In this document: piece by piece, positions 7,263 to 14,994 of the stretch | Position numbering within the stretch: the stretch's first letter is position 1 | How the letters are laid out: each line of letters begins with the position of its first letter | Assembly (NCBI GenBank): GCA_020632915.1 | Contig: JACKEP010000020.1 | Location: 38,630-102,629 of the forward strand | Source: Alphaproteobacteria bacterium | GTDB taxonomy: Bacteria > Myxococcota_A > UBA796 > GCA-2862545 | Direction of reading: 5' to 3' | DNA: 64,000 nt | Notes under the pieces: generated by a model | What the model was told of the DNA's origin: nothing | Databases searched by the model: none | The model's input: only the letters and a program-made list of their open reading frames with translations | Made by a program: the position numbers and the translations under genes

Positions 7263-8659
7263 CCCCGCCCGCCTGGGAGCCGCTGCGTCGCCGCGTGCGG
7301 GAGGTGCTGTCCCAGCCCGCGACGGATGCCGTCGTGGTCGCGCTGGTGCTGGCGAGCGTGGTGCTGTTGATGGTGGAGCTGTCGCTGCCGCTCGACAGCG
7401 TCGCCGGTCGGATCGCGGCGTGGTCCGGCGACGTGCTCACCGGCCTCTTCGCCGGCGAGCTCGCGCTGCGGTGGTGGGTCGCCCGGCGCACCGCCACGTT
7501 CCTTCGTCAGTACTGGATCGACCTGCTGGCCGTGGTGCCGGTCGCGCGCACGGCCCGCCTGTTCCGGCTGGTGAGGGTGCTCCGGCTGGTGCGCGCCGGT
7601 GTGGCGATGAACCGGCGCGTGCTCTGGCGCTACACCAGCCAGGCCGACAACGTGCACCAGCTCACGCTGCTCGCCACGCTCGCGACGGCCGCCGTCGTCG
7701 CCGGCACGGCTGCGTTGGTCACCGCCGAGTCGGGGCTGTTGCACGCCTGGGACGAGGCGGCCTGGTATGCGCTGTACCTGTTCGTCGGCGGGGAGCCGAT
7801 CGGTCCGGCGCCCGAGACCACGGCAGGGCGCGTCACGACGCTGGGGCTGATGCTCGGCGGGATGACGATCTTCGGCATGTTCGTCGGCACGGTGTCGGCG
7901 GCGATGGTCACCCGGATGGTGAAGGGGTGGGACGTGCGCGACTCGGACTTCGAAGACCTGGACGGCCACGTCGTGGTGTGCGGGTGGAACCGCTCGGGGC
8001 CCACGCTGCTGCAGGAGCTGGTGGTGGCCGACCCGCGCGCGCGGGTGGTGCTGGTGTGCGAGGGCGAGCGCCCCGAGGACCTGCCGCTCGATGTCCTGCA
8101 TCCGGACCAGTTCTTCTTCCACCAGGGCGACTACACCCGGGTCGACGTGCTCACCCACGTGGGCGTGCCGCGGGCGCGCAAGGCCGTGCTGTTGACCGAC
8201 GGTGTGGTGCCGCGCTCCGACCAGGATCGCGACGCACGCACGGTGCTGGCGGCGCTCACGATCGAGCGGCTGCGCCCCGGGATCTACACCGTCGCCGAGG
8301 TGGTCTCGGCCGACACGGCCCGTCACCTGGAGCACGCGGGGGTGGAGGAGGTGGTGGTCGGTGACTGGTACGCCGGCGTCATCCTCGGGTCGGCCGCGGC
8401 GAACCCGGGCCTGGTGGACGTGCTCGACGAGATCCTGTCCCACACCTACGGCAACGTGTTCCACACGCTCGAGCTGCCGCCCGCGTGGGTGGGCTGGACA
8501 CTGCGACAGGCGCGCTGCGAACTCCACGATCGCTGGGAGGCCACCCTGGTCTCGGTGCACGCCGGGCGCGAGCGGCTGGTCAACCCTCCGGGCGATCGCA
8601 CGCTCGCCGTCGGCGAGACGCTCGTCGTCCTCGCGCGCCACCGGCCCCAGCTCCCGTGA
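7259..8659 (+). CDS. six-helix ion channel with RCK/TrkA domains and non-canonical pore filter
   Basis: A 466-residue inner-membrane protein starting in an ATGA overlap. Residues 1-225 show six membrane helices, including an S4-like Arg-rich voltage-sensor helix (RLFRLVRVLRLVRAG), S5, a pore loop and S6. From about residue 235 comes a cytoplasmic RCK domain with a Rossmann-type turn (VVVCGWNRSGPTLLQEL) and a TrkA-C-like tail that normally binds ions or nucleotides to gate the pore. The usual TVGYGD selectivity filter is absent: the pore loop reads FVGGEPIG at residues 175-182. It may be a channel of altered selectivity or a non-conducting sensor. The fold is confident; potassium specificity is not. 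Confidence 0.85.
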   Translation: MTPPAWEPLRRRVREVLSQPATDAVVVALVLASVVLLMVELSLPLDSVAGRIAAWSGDVLTGLFAGELALRWWVARRTATFLRQYWIDLLAVVPVARTARLFRLVRVLRLVRAGVAMNRRVLWRYTSQADNVHQLTLLATLATAAVVAGTAALVTAESGLLHAWDEAAWYALYLFVGGEPIGPAPETTAGRVTTLGLMLGGMTIFGMFVGTVSAAMVTRMVKGWDVRDSDFEDLDGHVVVCGWNRSGPTLLQELVVADPRARVVLVCEGERPEDLPLDVLHPDQFFFHQGDYTRVDVLTHVGVPRARKAVLLTDGVVPRSDQDRDARTVLAALTIERLRPGIYTVAEVVSADTARHLEHAGVEEVVVGDWYAGVILGSAAANPGLVDVLDEILSHTYGNVFHTLELPPAWVGWTLRQARCELHDRWEATLVSVHAGRERLVNPPGDRTLAVGETLVVLARHRPQLP

Positions 8660-8674
8660 GCCTGGCGGTCGCGG

Positions 8675-9331
8675 CTACCAGGTGCCGGCCACCTGCAGGC
8701 CGAGGCGGTCCCCGAGCAGCGGCGACACCATCCACCGGCGCGCGTCGGTCGTGTGCACGAGCGTCATCGTCAGATCGAACAGCAGCAGGAAGCCGCCCTG
8801 CAGCACCATCGATCGACCGAAGCCGATCAGGCGTGGATCGTCCGTTCGCAGGCCGCGTTCCCAGAGGAAGGCCCCCGACGCCATCCAGCCGACGTCGAGG
8901 CCGGTGTTGAGGGCGAAGGTCACCCGGTCGGCGGCGGTCGCGCGCAGGGTCCTGCGCAGGTCGTAGCTGGACGGATCGTCGCGCAGGGCGCCCACCAGCC
9001 CCGGGATCGCCAGCGCCAGGTTCACCCCGTTCCACGCGATGGACATCTGGTGGAAGGCGACCCACTCCGGGTCCGACGCCAGCGCCCAGCCTCCGGCACC
9101 CACCGCGACGTTGCCCAGCGACCAGCCGAGCAGCACGCTCATGCCGACCGTGTTCGTGCGCTTGCGCCGTTCCAGGAGGCGTCGCGTCGAGGCGGCGAGG
9201 GCGTCGTCGTCGGGCAGGACGCTGGGGGGCGCCTTCGCGACCGTCGGGGGCGCCGGGTCCGGGGAGGAGGGCGCCTCCGAGGCGAACGCCGGGACCGTGG
9301 CGAGGGCGAGGACCAGGGGCAAGCCGGGCAT
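8675..9331 (-). CDS. membrane protein of unknown function with signal peptide
   Basis: A 218-residue product. It starts with a probable signal peptide (MPGLPLVLALATVPAFAS), then a Pro-rich linker and a basic segment (RRLLERRKRTNT). About four hydrophobic helices follow (VGMSVLLGWSLGNVAVGAGGW, IAWNGVNLALAIPGLVGAL, the GLDVGWMASGAFLW region, GGFLLLFDLTMTLVHTT). The WN..N pattern around SIAWNGVNLALA recalls small uncharacterised membrane-protein families, but I cannot assign one. The frame stays open upstream to 9385; 9331 is chosen because the signal peptide begins there. It converges on the channel gene. Confidence 0.6.
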   Translation of the reverse strand: MPGLPLVLALATVPAFASEAPSSPDPAPPTVAKAPPSVLPDDDALAASTRRLLERRKRTNTVGMSVLLGWSLGNVAVGAGGWALASDPEWVAFHQMSIAWNGVNLALAIPGLVGALRDDPSSYDLRRTLRATAADRVTFALNTGLDVGWMASGAFLWERGLRTDDPRLIGFGRSMVLQGGFLLLFDLTMTLVHTTDARRWMVSPLLGDRLGLQVAGTW

Positions 9332-9508
9332 GGCGGCGCTCGGGGGTGGGGGGGACGGTGCAAGCGTGGCGCAGGTCGGCGTCACGTGGCGTCACCGTTC
9401 GCCAAGGACGTGGCCCGCGACGTTTCCCTGGGCGACCATGGTGAAACACGCGAGCCATGCCCGACGGGGCGTCTCGCGGGAAGTCTTGTTTTCAACGTGC
9501 TGCACGCG

Positions 9509-9525
9509 TGGCCCGGTCCTTGCTT
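9509..9525 (+). promoter_or_regulatory. sigma-54 promoter of the DUF1641-sqr operon
   Basis: TGGCCCGGTCCTTGCTT has the invariant GG (9510-9511) and GC (9522-9523) separated by 10 nt, with TTGCTT matching the -12 consensus. It differs from TGGCAC only at one -24 base. Transcription would begin near 9535, and a ribosome site (GGAGG, 9540-9544) and ATG (9549) follow at suitable distance. The sequence upstream (9332-9508) has no gene and could hold activator sites. Confidence 0.72.
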
Positions 9526-9548
9526 GGTCTCGTCGGAGTGGAGGTGGC

Positions 9549-10439
9549 ATGGCGGCGACTGCACCCACCCAGGACACGCTCGAACGCATCGAGCGGCGTC
9601 TCGAACGGCTGGAGCACGCGGTCGGGCGGCTCACGGGCCTGCTCGAGACGGCAGGGGACGGCCTCGCGATGGCCGGCGACATCGTCGACGACACGGTGGC
9701 GCGCTGGCAGCGACGTGGCGGAGACGTCGACGCCCAGGTAGGCGCTGCGCTCACGCTGGTCGACCGGCTCACCGAGCCCGACACGGCCGCCGCGCTCTCC
9801 CGCCTGCTCGACCGCGTGGAGGCCGTCGAGGCGGGCCTGTCCGGTCTGCCCGGCACGGCGGCCATGGTCGCCGACATCGCCGACACCGAGGTCGCGCGCT
9901 GGCAAGCCCGCGGCATCGAGATCGATGGCGCCGTGGAGCGGCTCGTCGGCATGGCGGTGCAGCTGTCGTCGCCGGACATGGCGCGCCTGGTCGACACCCT
10001 GGCGCAGCGCGCCCGCACGATCGAGGGCGGCCTGGAGCTGGCGGGCCGTTCGTCGGAGTTCACCGCGATGGCGCTGGACATCCTCGACGACGTGATGAAG
10101 GCCGCCGGGGACGACGGGGTCGACCTCGCGCTGCTCGCGCCGCGCCTGCGCGACGGGGCCGTCGCCAGCGTCGCGTTCCTCACCTCGGACGGCTTCTCGG
10201 CGTTCATGGAGACGATGGCGGAGCCGGAGGCCTTCGGTCACCTCGTGCCCCTGATCCGCGCCATCCGCGACGCCACGAAGGAGCCGCCCGAGCCCGTGTC
10301 GGTCTGGGGTCTCCTGTCGCGCCTGCGCGACCCGGCCGCCCAGCAGGCCATGGGCTTGTTCCTGCGCTTCGCCCACGCGATCGGTACCACCCACGAACAG
10401 CAGCACGGCGCCTCCGGGCGCTCCCTGGAGAAGCGATGA
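9549..10439 (+). CDS. DUF1641 domain protein, partner of sulfide:quinone oxidoreductase
   Basis: A 296-residue cytoplasmic protein. The N-terminus is a coiled coil (TLERIERRLERLEHAVGRLTGLLETAGDG), then two related helical units each containing a (V/I)(A)DxxDxxVARWQxRG motif (near residues 40-60 and 105-125), and a C-terminal DUF1641-like end (FLTSDGFSAFMETMAEPEAF ... LLSRLRDPAAQQAMGLFLRF). DUF1641 genes are commonly beside sulfide:quinone oxidoreductase or formate dehydrogenase genes and may aid membrane assembly. It overlaps the sqr start by 4 nt and is the first gene after a sigma-54 promoter. Confidence 0.8.
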   Translation: MAATAPTQDTLERIERRLERLEHAVGRLTGLLETAGDGLAMAGDIVDDTVARWQRRGGDVDAQVGAALTLVDRLTEPDTAAALSRLLDRVEAVEAGLSGLPGTAAMVADIADTEVARWQARGIEIDGAVERLVGMAVQLSSPDMARLVDTLAQRARTIEGGLELAGRSSEFTAMALDILDDVMKAAGDDGVDLALLAPRLRDGAVASVAFLTSDGFSAFMETMAEPEAFGHLVPLIRAIRDATKEPPEPVSVWGLLSRLRDPAAQQAMGLFLRFAHAIGTTHEQQHGASGRSLEKR

Positions 10440-11623
10440 GCTCTGTGCCCCACATCGTCGTGGTCGGTGGCGGCGCCGCCGGCATCACGGTCAGCGCCAT
10501 GCTCCGGCAGGGCGACAACCCGCCCGCCATCACGCTCGTCGAGCCGAGCGCCACCCACTACTACCAGCCCCTGTGGACGCTGGTGGGCGGGGGGGTGTTC
10601 CCGCGCGAGGAGAGCGCCCGCCCCACGGCCGACTTCATCCCCGACGGGGTGACGTGGGTGCAGGACAAGGTGGTGTCGTTCGACCCCGAGGCCAAGACGG
10701 TGGCCCTGTCGAACGGCGACACGCTGTCGTACGACTACCTGGTGGTCAGCCCGGGCATCCAGCTCGACTGGCACAAGATCGAGGGCCTCGAGGGCCACCT
10801 CGGCAAGGACGGCATCTGCAGCAACTACCGGTACGACACGGTCGAGTCGACGTGGAAGACGCTGCAGGGGCTGAAGAAGGGCCGAGCGGTGTTCACCTAC
10901 CCGAGCACGCCGATCAAGTGTGCCGGGGCGCCGCAGAAGATCATGTGGCTGACCGAGCACTACCTGGACAAGCACGGCATCCGGGACAAGGTCGAGATCG
11001 TCTACGCCAGCGCCACCGCCGACATCTTCGGCGTGGAGCGGTACGCGCGCTCGCTGCGCAAGCTGGTGGCCGAGCGCGACATCCACCCGCTGTACAAGCA
11101 CGACCTCGTGGCGGTGCGGCCGGCGTCGAAGGAGGCGGTGTTCCGCAAGCTCGACGGGGGCGACGAGGTGGTGCTGTCCTACGACATGCTCCACGTGGTG
11201 CCGCCGATGAGCGCGCCCGACTTCGTCAAGCAGTCCCCGCTCGCCGACAAGGCCGGCTGGGTGGAGGTCGACCCGGGCACGCTGCAGCACACGCGCTTCC
11301 CCGACGTCTTCTCGCTCGGTGACGCCTGCAGCGCGCCCAACAGCAAGACGGCCGCGGCCGTGCGCAAGCAGGCACCCGTGGTGGTGCGCAACCTGCAGGA
11401 CGTCATCGCCGGCAGGGCGCCGTCGGCGCGCTACGACGGCTACGCGTCGTGCCCGCTGGTCACCGGCTACGGCCGCCTCATCATGGCGGAGTTCGTCTAC
11501 GGCGGCGTGCCCGCCGAGACGCTGCCCTACGACCAGAGCAAGGAGCGCTACAGCCTGTGGGCGCTCAAGGCCTACGCCCTGCCGCGGATGTACTGGCACG
11601 GCATGTTGCGCGGGCGCTGGTAG
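10436..11623 (+). CDS. sqr: sulfide:quinone oxidoreductase, type II-like
   Basis: A 395-residue FAD-dependent oxidoreductase of the peripheral inner membrane, expected to oxidise sulfide and reduce quinone. The FAD-binding GxGxxG variant lies near the N-terminus (VVVGGGAAGITVSAML). Three cysteines match the expected set: Cys128 (GICSNY), Cys162 (IKCAGAPQKIM, the hallmark of type II enzymes such as the human mitochondrial one) and Cys298 (GDACSAPNSKTAAAV). The amphipathic C-terminus (WALKAYALPRMYWHGML) suits membrane attachment. It starts in an ATGA overlap with the DUF1641 gene, so both depend on the upstream sigma-54 promoter. It links sulfide detoxification or energy gain to the same control logic as the cbb3 oxidase. 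Confidence 0.9.
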   Translation: MSSVPHIVVVGGGAAGITVSAMLRQGDNPPAITLVEPSATHYYQPLWTLVGGGVFPREESARPTADFIPDGVTWVQDKVVSFDPEAKTVALSNGDTLSYDYLVVSPGIQLDWHKIEGLEGHLGKDGICSNYRYDTVESTWKTLQGLKKGRAVFTYPSTPIKCAGAPQKIMWLTEHYLDKHGIRDKVEIVYASATADIFGVERYARSLRKLVAERDIHPLYKHDLVAVRPASKEAVFRKLDGGDEVVLSYDMLHVVPPMSAPDFVKQSPLADKAGWVEVDPGTLQHTRFPDVFSLGDACSAPNSKTAAAVRKQAPVVVRNLQDVIAGRAPSARYDGYASCPLVTGYGRLIMAEFVYGGVPAETLPYDQSKERYSLWALKAYALPRMYWHGMLRGRW

Positions 11624-11632
11624 CGTCGCCTG

Positions 11633-12607
11633 TCACGGGTCCGGCGGGCGGGGGAAGCTGCCGTCCGCCAGACCGCGCCGCATCGCGTACGTCAGGTCGG
11701 CGATGGCGCCGAGGCCCTGACCCACACGTCGCACGGCGTGGACGGGTCCGCGCGGACGTCCGATGCCCTCCTCCTGCATCTGGGTGAGCATGCCCTGCAG
11801 GCTGCCACGGACGGCGGCGTCGAGGGCGGCGACCGCCGTGCGCGGGCTCACGCCCTGCAGCGGGGTGATCGGCGCGCCCAGCCGGTAGGTCAGGCGCGCT
11901 GGGATCGGCACGTGAGGCCACGGCCCGAGGGCCAGGCCCCACGGCACCGACAGGTGCACCGGCCACACCTCGGCGCGGGCCAGCCGGCGCACGAAGCCCA
12001 TGCGACGGGCCACCTCGCGACCGTCGGTGAGCACGAAGAGCGTGTGGTGGGCGCCCACGTGCGCGACGGGCACGATCGGGATGCCGAGGCTGACCGCGGT
12101 GCGCGCGTAGCCGGTCCGCCCGGCGAACCGCACCTTGTAGCGGTCGCGTGCGGGGCGCCAGACGTCCTGGTCGCCCCCCGGCATCACCAGCACGTCGCGG
12201 CGCAGGTCCTGGAGCACCTCGCGGGCCAGATCGGGGCGCGCGCGGAGGATGCCGCAGCGCTCGGCGTAGCGACCGAGGGCAGGGGACGCGAAGAGCAGCT
12301 CGTGCGCGAGTCCGTGCAGCGGGCGCGACGTCCCGATGTGGTCGTACCAGGCGATGATGAGGCCGAAGCCGTCGAGCGCCGTCGTCCCGCCCGAGTGGTT
12401 CGACACCAGCATCACCGGACCCGGAGGCAGGTTCTCCCACCCGGACACGTCCAGCTCGAAGTACCGGCCGGGGCCGAACACGGTGCGGAAGTAGGGGAGC
12501 TGGGCGTCGACGTACGCCGGGTCGTAGGCCAGCGGCGACAGGCCGTGCAGGGGGCCGCGCCGGGCAGCGTGTTCGAACAGCACCGAGACGTGGGGCTCGC
12601 GGGTCAT
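11633..12607 (-). CDS. lysophospholipid acyltransferase (PlsC-like superfamily)
   Basis: A 324-residue protein from ATG 12607, which has GGAG 7 nt upstream; an in-frame ATG at 12628 lacks a ribosome site. The acyltransferase active site appears as VMLVSNHSGGTTALDGFGL, a widened form of the HX4D motif like that in membrane acyltransferases of the DGAT/hemolysin-type branch. Further blocks match: VLVMPGGDQDVWRP (block III with GGD) and LGIPIVPVAHVGAHH (block IV). It should transfer a fatty acyl chain to a lysolipid or other glycerol-based acceptor at the inner face of the inner membrane. It is divergent from a flippase-like gene and convergent with sqr. Confidence 0.8.
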   Translation of the reverse strand: MTREPHVSVLFEHAARRGPLHGLSPLAYDPAYVDAQLPYFRTVFGPGRYFELDVSGWENLPPGPVMLVSNHSGGTTALDGFGLIIAWYDHIGTSRPLHGLAHELLFASPALGRYAERCGILRARPDLAREVLQDLRRDVLVMPGGDQDVWRPARDRYKVRFAGRTGYARTAVSLGIPIVPVAHVGAHHTLFVLTDGREVARRMGFVRRLARAEVWPVHLSVPWGLALGPWPHVPIPARLTYRLGAPITPLQGVSPRTAVAALDAAVRGSLQGMLTQMQEEGIGRPRGPVHAVRRVGQGLGAIADLTYAMRRGLADGSFPRPPDP

Positions 12608-12684
12608 GGGACGCTCCGCGCGGATCATGCCTGTCGACAGCCCGATCAGCCAACCCTCCGGACGGGCGGGATAGGCGCCGCCCG

Positions 12685-13689
12685 ATGAACGCGACGCAGG
12701 CCGGCACGACGACGGGGCGGTGGGTGCGCGGGGCGGCGACCCTGGTGCTCACCGTGGCCATCGTCGCGTGGATCGGGCGGACCATCGACGGCGCGGCGTT
12801 CGTGGAGGCGCTCACCTCGGTGCAGGGGTGGCGGCTCGTGTGGGTGGCGACGGTGGCTTCGGGCGTGCTCCTGCTGCGCGGCGTGCGCGCGAGCCTGCTG
12901 CTGCCGCGCGAGGCGCCGCTGCGCGCCGTGCTCTCGGCCGTGGCCATCGGCTTCGTCGCGAGCGTGGTCACCCCGCTGCGCATGGGGGTGCTCGTCCGGC
13001 CGTGGTTGCTCCAGCGACGGGCGGGCATCGCCTTCGGCACCGGCGTCGCCGGCATCGTCGCCGAGCGGTTGCTCGACGTCATCGCGTTGCTCATCCTCCT
13101 CGCCGGCGTCGGCATCGCGGCCTTGCCGGAGGGTGCGGGACACGACGGCGGTGAGGGCGCGCTGTCGCTCGAGACGGCCGGCGCGGTGCTCGGCGGGGCG
13201 GCCCTCGGGGTGCTGGGCGTGCTCGCCGTCACCGCCTGGGTGGGGCCCGACCGGCTGGCGCGGCTCGCGGGCGGGGCGGCGGCCGGCGGACTGCGTGCGC
13301 GGATCGCGACGCTGGCGGCCACGTTCGCAGCCGGCACGCGCGCCGTGGCGGCCGATCCGGTGCGGACGGCGGGCGCTGCGGCCCTGACCGTCGTGATGTG
13401 GTGCGCGGGGCTGGTGTCCGCCGCGGTGGTGCTGTCGGGCTTCGACGCCATCCCGGCCGGACCTGGCCTCGTCGCCACGTTCTTCGCGGCCGTCATGGCC
13501 GCCAACGCCGCGGTGCCGACGCCGGGCTCGATGGGCGCCTACGAAGCCGCCGGCATGGCCGCGCTGGCCCTGTTCGGGGTCGACGGCGCCACGGCCGTGG
13601 CCGCTGCCGTGTCGGTCCACCTGATGTCGTTGGTGGGGCAGGGCGTGGTGGGTGTGGTGTTCGTGGCGCGCGACGGGACGGGCCGCTGA
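12685..13689 (+). CDS. LPG-synthase-TM / UPF0104-like multi-helix membrane protein
   Basis: A 334-residue integral membrane protein with about eight hydrophobic helices and the family motifs of the lysylphosphatidylglycerol synthase transmembrane region: FVASVVTPLRMGVLVRPWLL, a RxGxL-type segment following the third helix, and PTPGSMGAYEAAGMAALALFG near the C-terminus. The aminoacyl-transferase domain is absent, so it is a stand-alone flippase-type homologue rather than a full MprF. It likely moves or protects a lipid or polyprenyl carrier. The ATG at 12685 has only a weak ribosome site; TAGGCG at 12672-12677 is a possible -10. Confidence 0.8.
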   Translation: MNATQAGTTTGRWVRGAATLVLTVAIVAWIGRTIDGAAFVEALTSVQGWRLVWVATVASGVLLLRGVRASLLLPREAPLRAVLSAVAIGFVASVVTPLRMGVLVRPWLLQRRAGIAFGTGVAGIVAERLLDVIALLILLAGVGIAALPEGAGHDGGEGALSLETAGAVLGGAALGVLGVLAVTAWVGPDRLARLAGGAAAGGLRARIATLAATFAAGTRAVAADPVRTAGAAALTVVMWCAGLVSAAVVLSGFDAIPAGPGLVATFFAAVMAANAAVPTPGSMGAYEAAGMAALALFGVDGATAVAAAVSVHLMSLVGQGVVGVVFVARDGTGR

Positions 13690-13741
13690 GGCACGTCGCC
13701 GGACCGTCACGGGCGGGCATGGCGACGCCGTGACCGCCGCA

Positions 13742-13747
13742 TTAGAT
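13742..13747 (+). promoter_or_regulatory. putative -10 of the arginine operon
   Basis: TTAGAT lies in the only AT-rich spot of the 129-nt gap before argG. A start near 13754 would give a leader containing the hairpin at 13761-13795 and the short Arg-rich ORF. No good -35 or ArgR-type box was seen. Confidence 0.35.
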
Positions 13748-13760
13748 GGCGCGCCCGCAG

Positions 13761-13795
13761 CGGCGGGGCTCCGCGATGGACGAACGGAGCCGCCG
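13761..13795 (+). promoter_or_regulatory. leader hairpin upstream of argG
   Basis: CGGCGGGGCTCCG (13761-13773) pairs with CGGAGCCGCCG (13785-13795), an 11-bp stem with a two-G bulge. The 11-nt loop carries the ATG of a 13-codon Arg-rich ORF, and the right arm contains its first Arg codons. Ribosome position on that ORF would therefore decide whether the stem can form. Confidence 0.5.
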
Positions 13796-13817
13796 ACGTG
13801 GCACGAGGAGGCGGTAG
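13776..13817 (+). CDS. candidate arginine leader peptide, 13 residues with 7 Arg
   Basis: The ORF reads MDERSRRRGTRRR and stops at TAG 13815-13817, one base before the argG ATG. Seven of 13 codons are arginine, using CGG, CGC, CGA, CGT and AGG. It has a weak GGGG ribosome site at 13765-13768. The argG Shine-Dalgarno (GGAGG, 13807-13811) lies inside it and itself supplies two AGG codons, which weakens the statistical case, and Arg codons are frequent in GC-rich DNA. A leader peptide that senses charged tRNA-Arg is a reasonable but unproven reading. Confidence 0.45.
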   Translation: MDERSRRRGTRRR

Positions 13818-13818
13818 G

Positions 13819-14994
13819 ATGAGCAAGCCGCGGTTGCTGTTGTCGTTCTCGGGTGGCCTCGACACGAGCTTCTGTGTCGTCCACCTGGGCGAGCGCTACG
13901 AGATCACCACGGTCACGTTCGACTGCGGTGGATTGGACGACGACGAGCGCGCGGCCATCGCCGCCCGGTCCGCGGAGTGCGGGGCCGTCGCCCACCACCT
14001 CGTCGACCTGCGCGACGAGCTCTGCGAGCGCATCCTCACGCCGCTGATCCGCACCGGCTTCCTCAAGGGCGAGAACTACCCGCTGTGCGTGGGGTCGGAG
14101 CGCGGCCTGCAGGCCGCCGGCCTGGCCAAGATGGCCAACGCCGAGGGCTTCGACGCCGTCGGCCACGGCTGCACCGCCGCCGGCAACGACCAGGTGCGCT
14201 TCGACGTCACCCTGCGCGCGATGCTCGACCCCGGCATCGTGATCGAGGCGCCGATCCGCGACCTCGGGCCCACCCGCGCCGAGAGCGCCGAGGCGCTGCG
14301 CGCCGTCGGCATCGCCGTCGAGGCCAAGACCACCACCTACAGCATCAACACCTCGCTGTGGGGCACCACCCTGGGGGGCGGCCCGCTGCACGATCCGGCC
14401 AAGCCCGTCCCCACCGATCTGCGCCACCGGGTCAAGGCGCCGGCCGACGTCACCGACGCCGACGTCGTGGTGCGCATCGGCTTCGAGCACGGTCGTCCGG
14501 TGTCGGTCGACGGCGTGGCGATGGCGATGCCGGCGCTCATCGAGCACCTCAACGCGGTCGGCGCCGCCCACGGCCTGGGGCGCGAGGTCCACACCGGCGA
14601 CACCGTGCTCGGCATCAAGGGCCGCATCGTGTTCGAGGCGCCCGCCGCGTTCCTGATCCACCGCGCCCACCTCGAGCTCGACAAGCTCACGCTGTCCAAG
14701 CACCAGCTCTACCTGCGCGAGCACCTCAAGCCGCTCTACGGTCAGCTCCTCCACGAGGGCCTGTGGCTCGACGCCGTCATGGCCGACATCGGGGCCTACT
14801 TCGCCAGCGAGCAGCAGATCGTGCAGGGCGAGGTCGCGCTGCGGCTGGGCAAGGGCACGTGCGAGCTCGTCACCGTCGACGCGCCCCACAGTCGCATGAA
14901 GGGCAAGGCGCGCTACGGGGAGACCGGGGCCGGGTGGACCGGTCGCGACACCGAGGGCTTCTCCAAGATCCTCACGCTGGGGCTGCTGCGTTGA
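13819..14994 (+). CDS. argG: argininosuccinate synthase (variant type)
   Basis: A 391-residue enzyme that joins citrulline and aspartate with ATP in arginine synthesis. The ATP pyrophosphatase motif SFSGGLDTS is at residues 9-17. GCTAAGNDQVRFD and YSINTSLWGTTLGGGPLHDP match conserved synthase segments. Details such as YPLCVGSERGLQAAGLAK instead of the usual YPLSSSLARP resemble the ArgG branch found with acylornithine carbamoyltransferase in Bacteroidetes-type clusters. ATG 13819 has GGAGG 7 nt upstream. Its TGA overlaps the TTG start of the next gene, opening a seven-gene coupled operon. Confidence 0.92.
   Translation: MSKPRLLLSFSGGLDTSFCVVHLGERYEITTVTFDCGGLDDDERAAIAARSAECGAVAHHLVDLRDELCERILTPLIRTGFLKGENYPLCVGSERGLQAAGLAKMANAEGFDAVGHGCTAAGNDQVRFDVTLRAMLDPGIVIEAPIRDLGPTRAESAEALRAVGIAVEAKTTTYSINTSLWGTTLGGGPLHDPAKPVPTDLRHRVKAPADVTDADVVVRIGFEHGRPVSVDGVAMAMPALIEHLNAVGAAHGLGREVHTGDTVLGIKGRIVFEAPAAFLIHRAHLELDKLTLSKHQLYLREHLKPLYGQLLHEGLWLDAVMADIGAYFASEQQIVQGEVALRLGKGTCELVTVDAPHSRMKGKARYGETGAGWTGRDTEGFSKILTLGLLR

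Noticed and set aside
11594..11609. TGGCACGGCATGTTGC at the end of sqr as a sigma-54 promoter
   Set aside because: Spacing is off (GC lies one base too far) and it lies inside coding sequence with no gene downstream on that strand.
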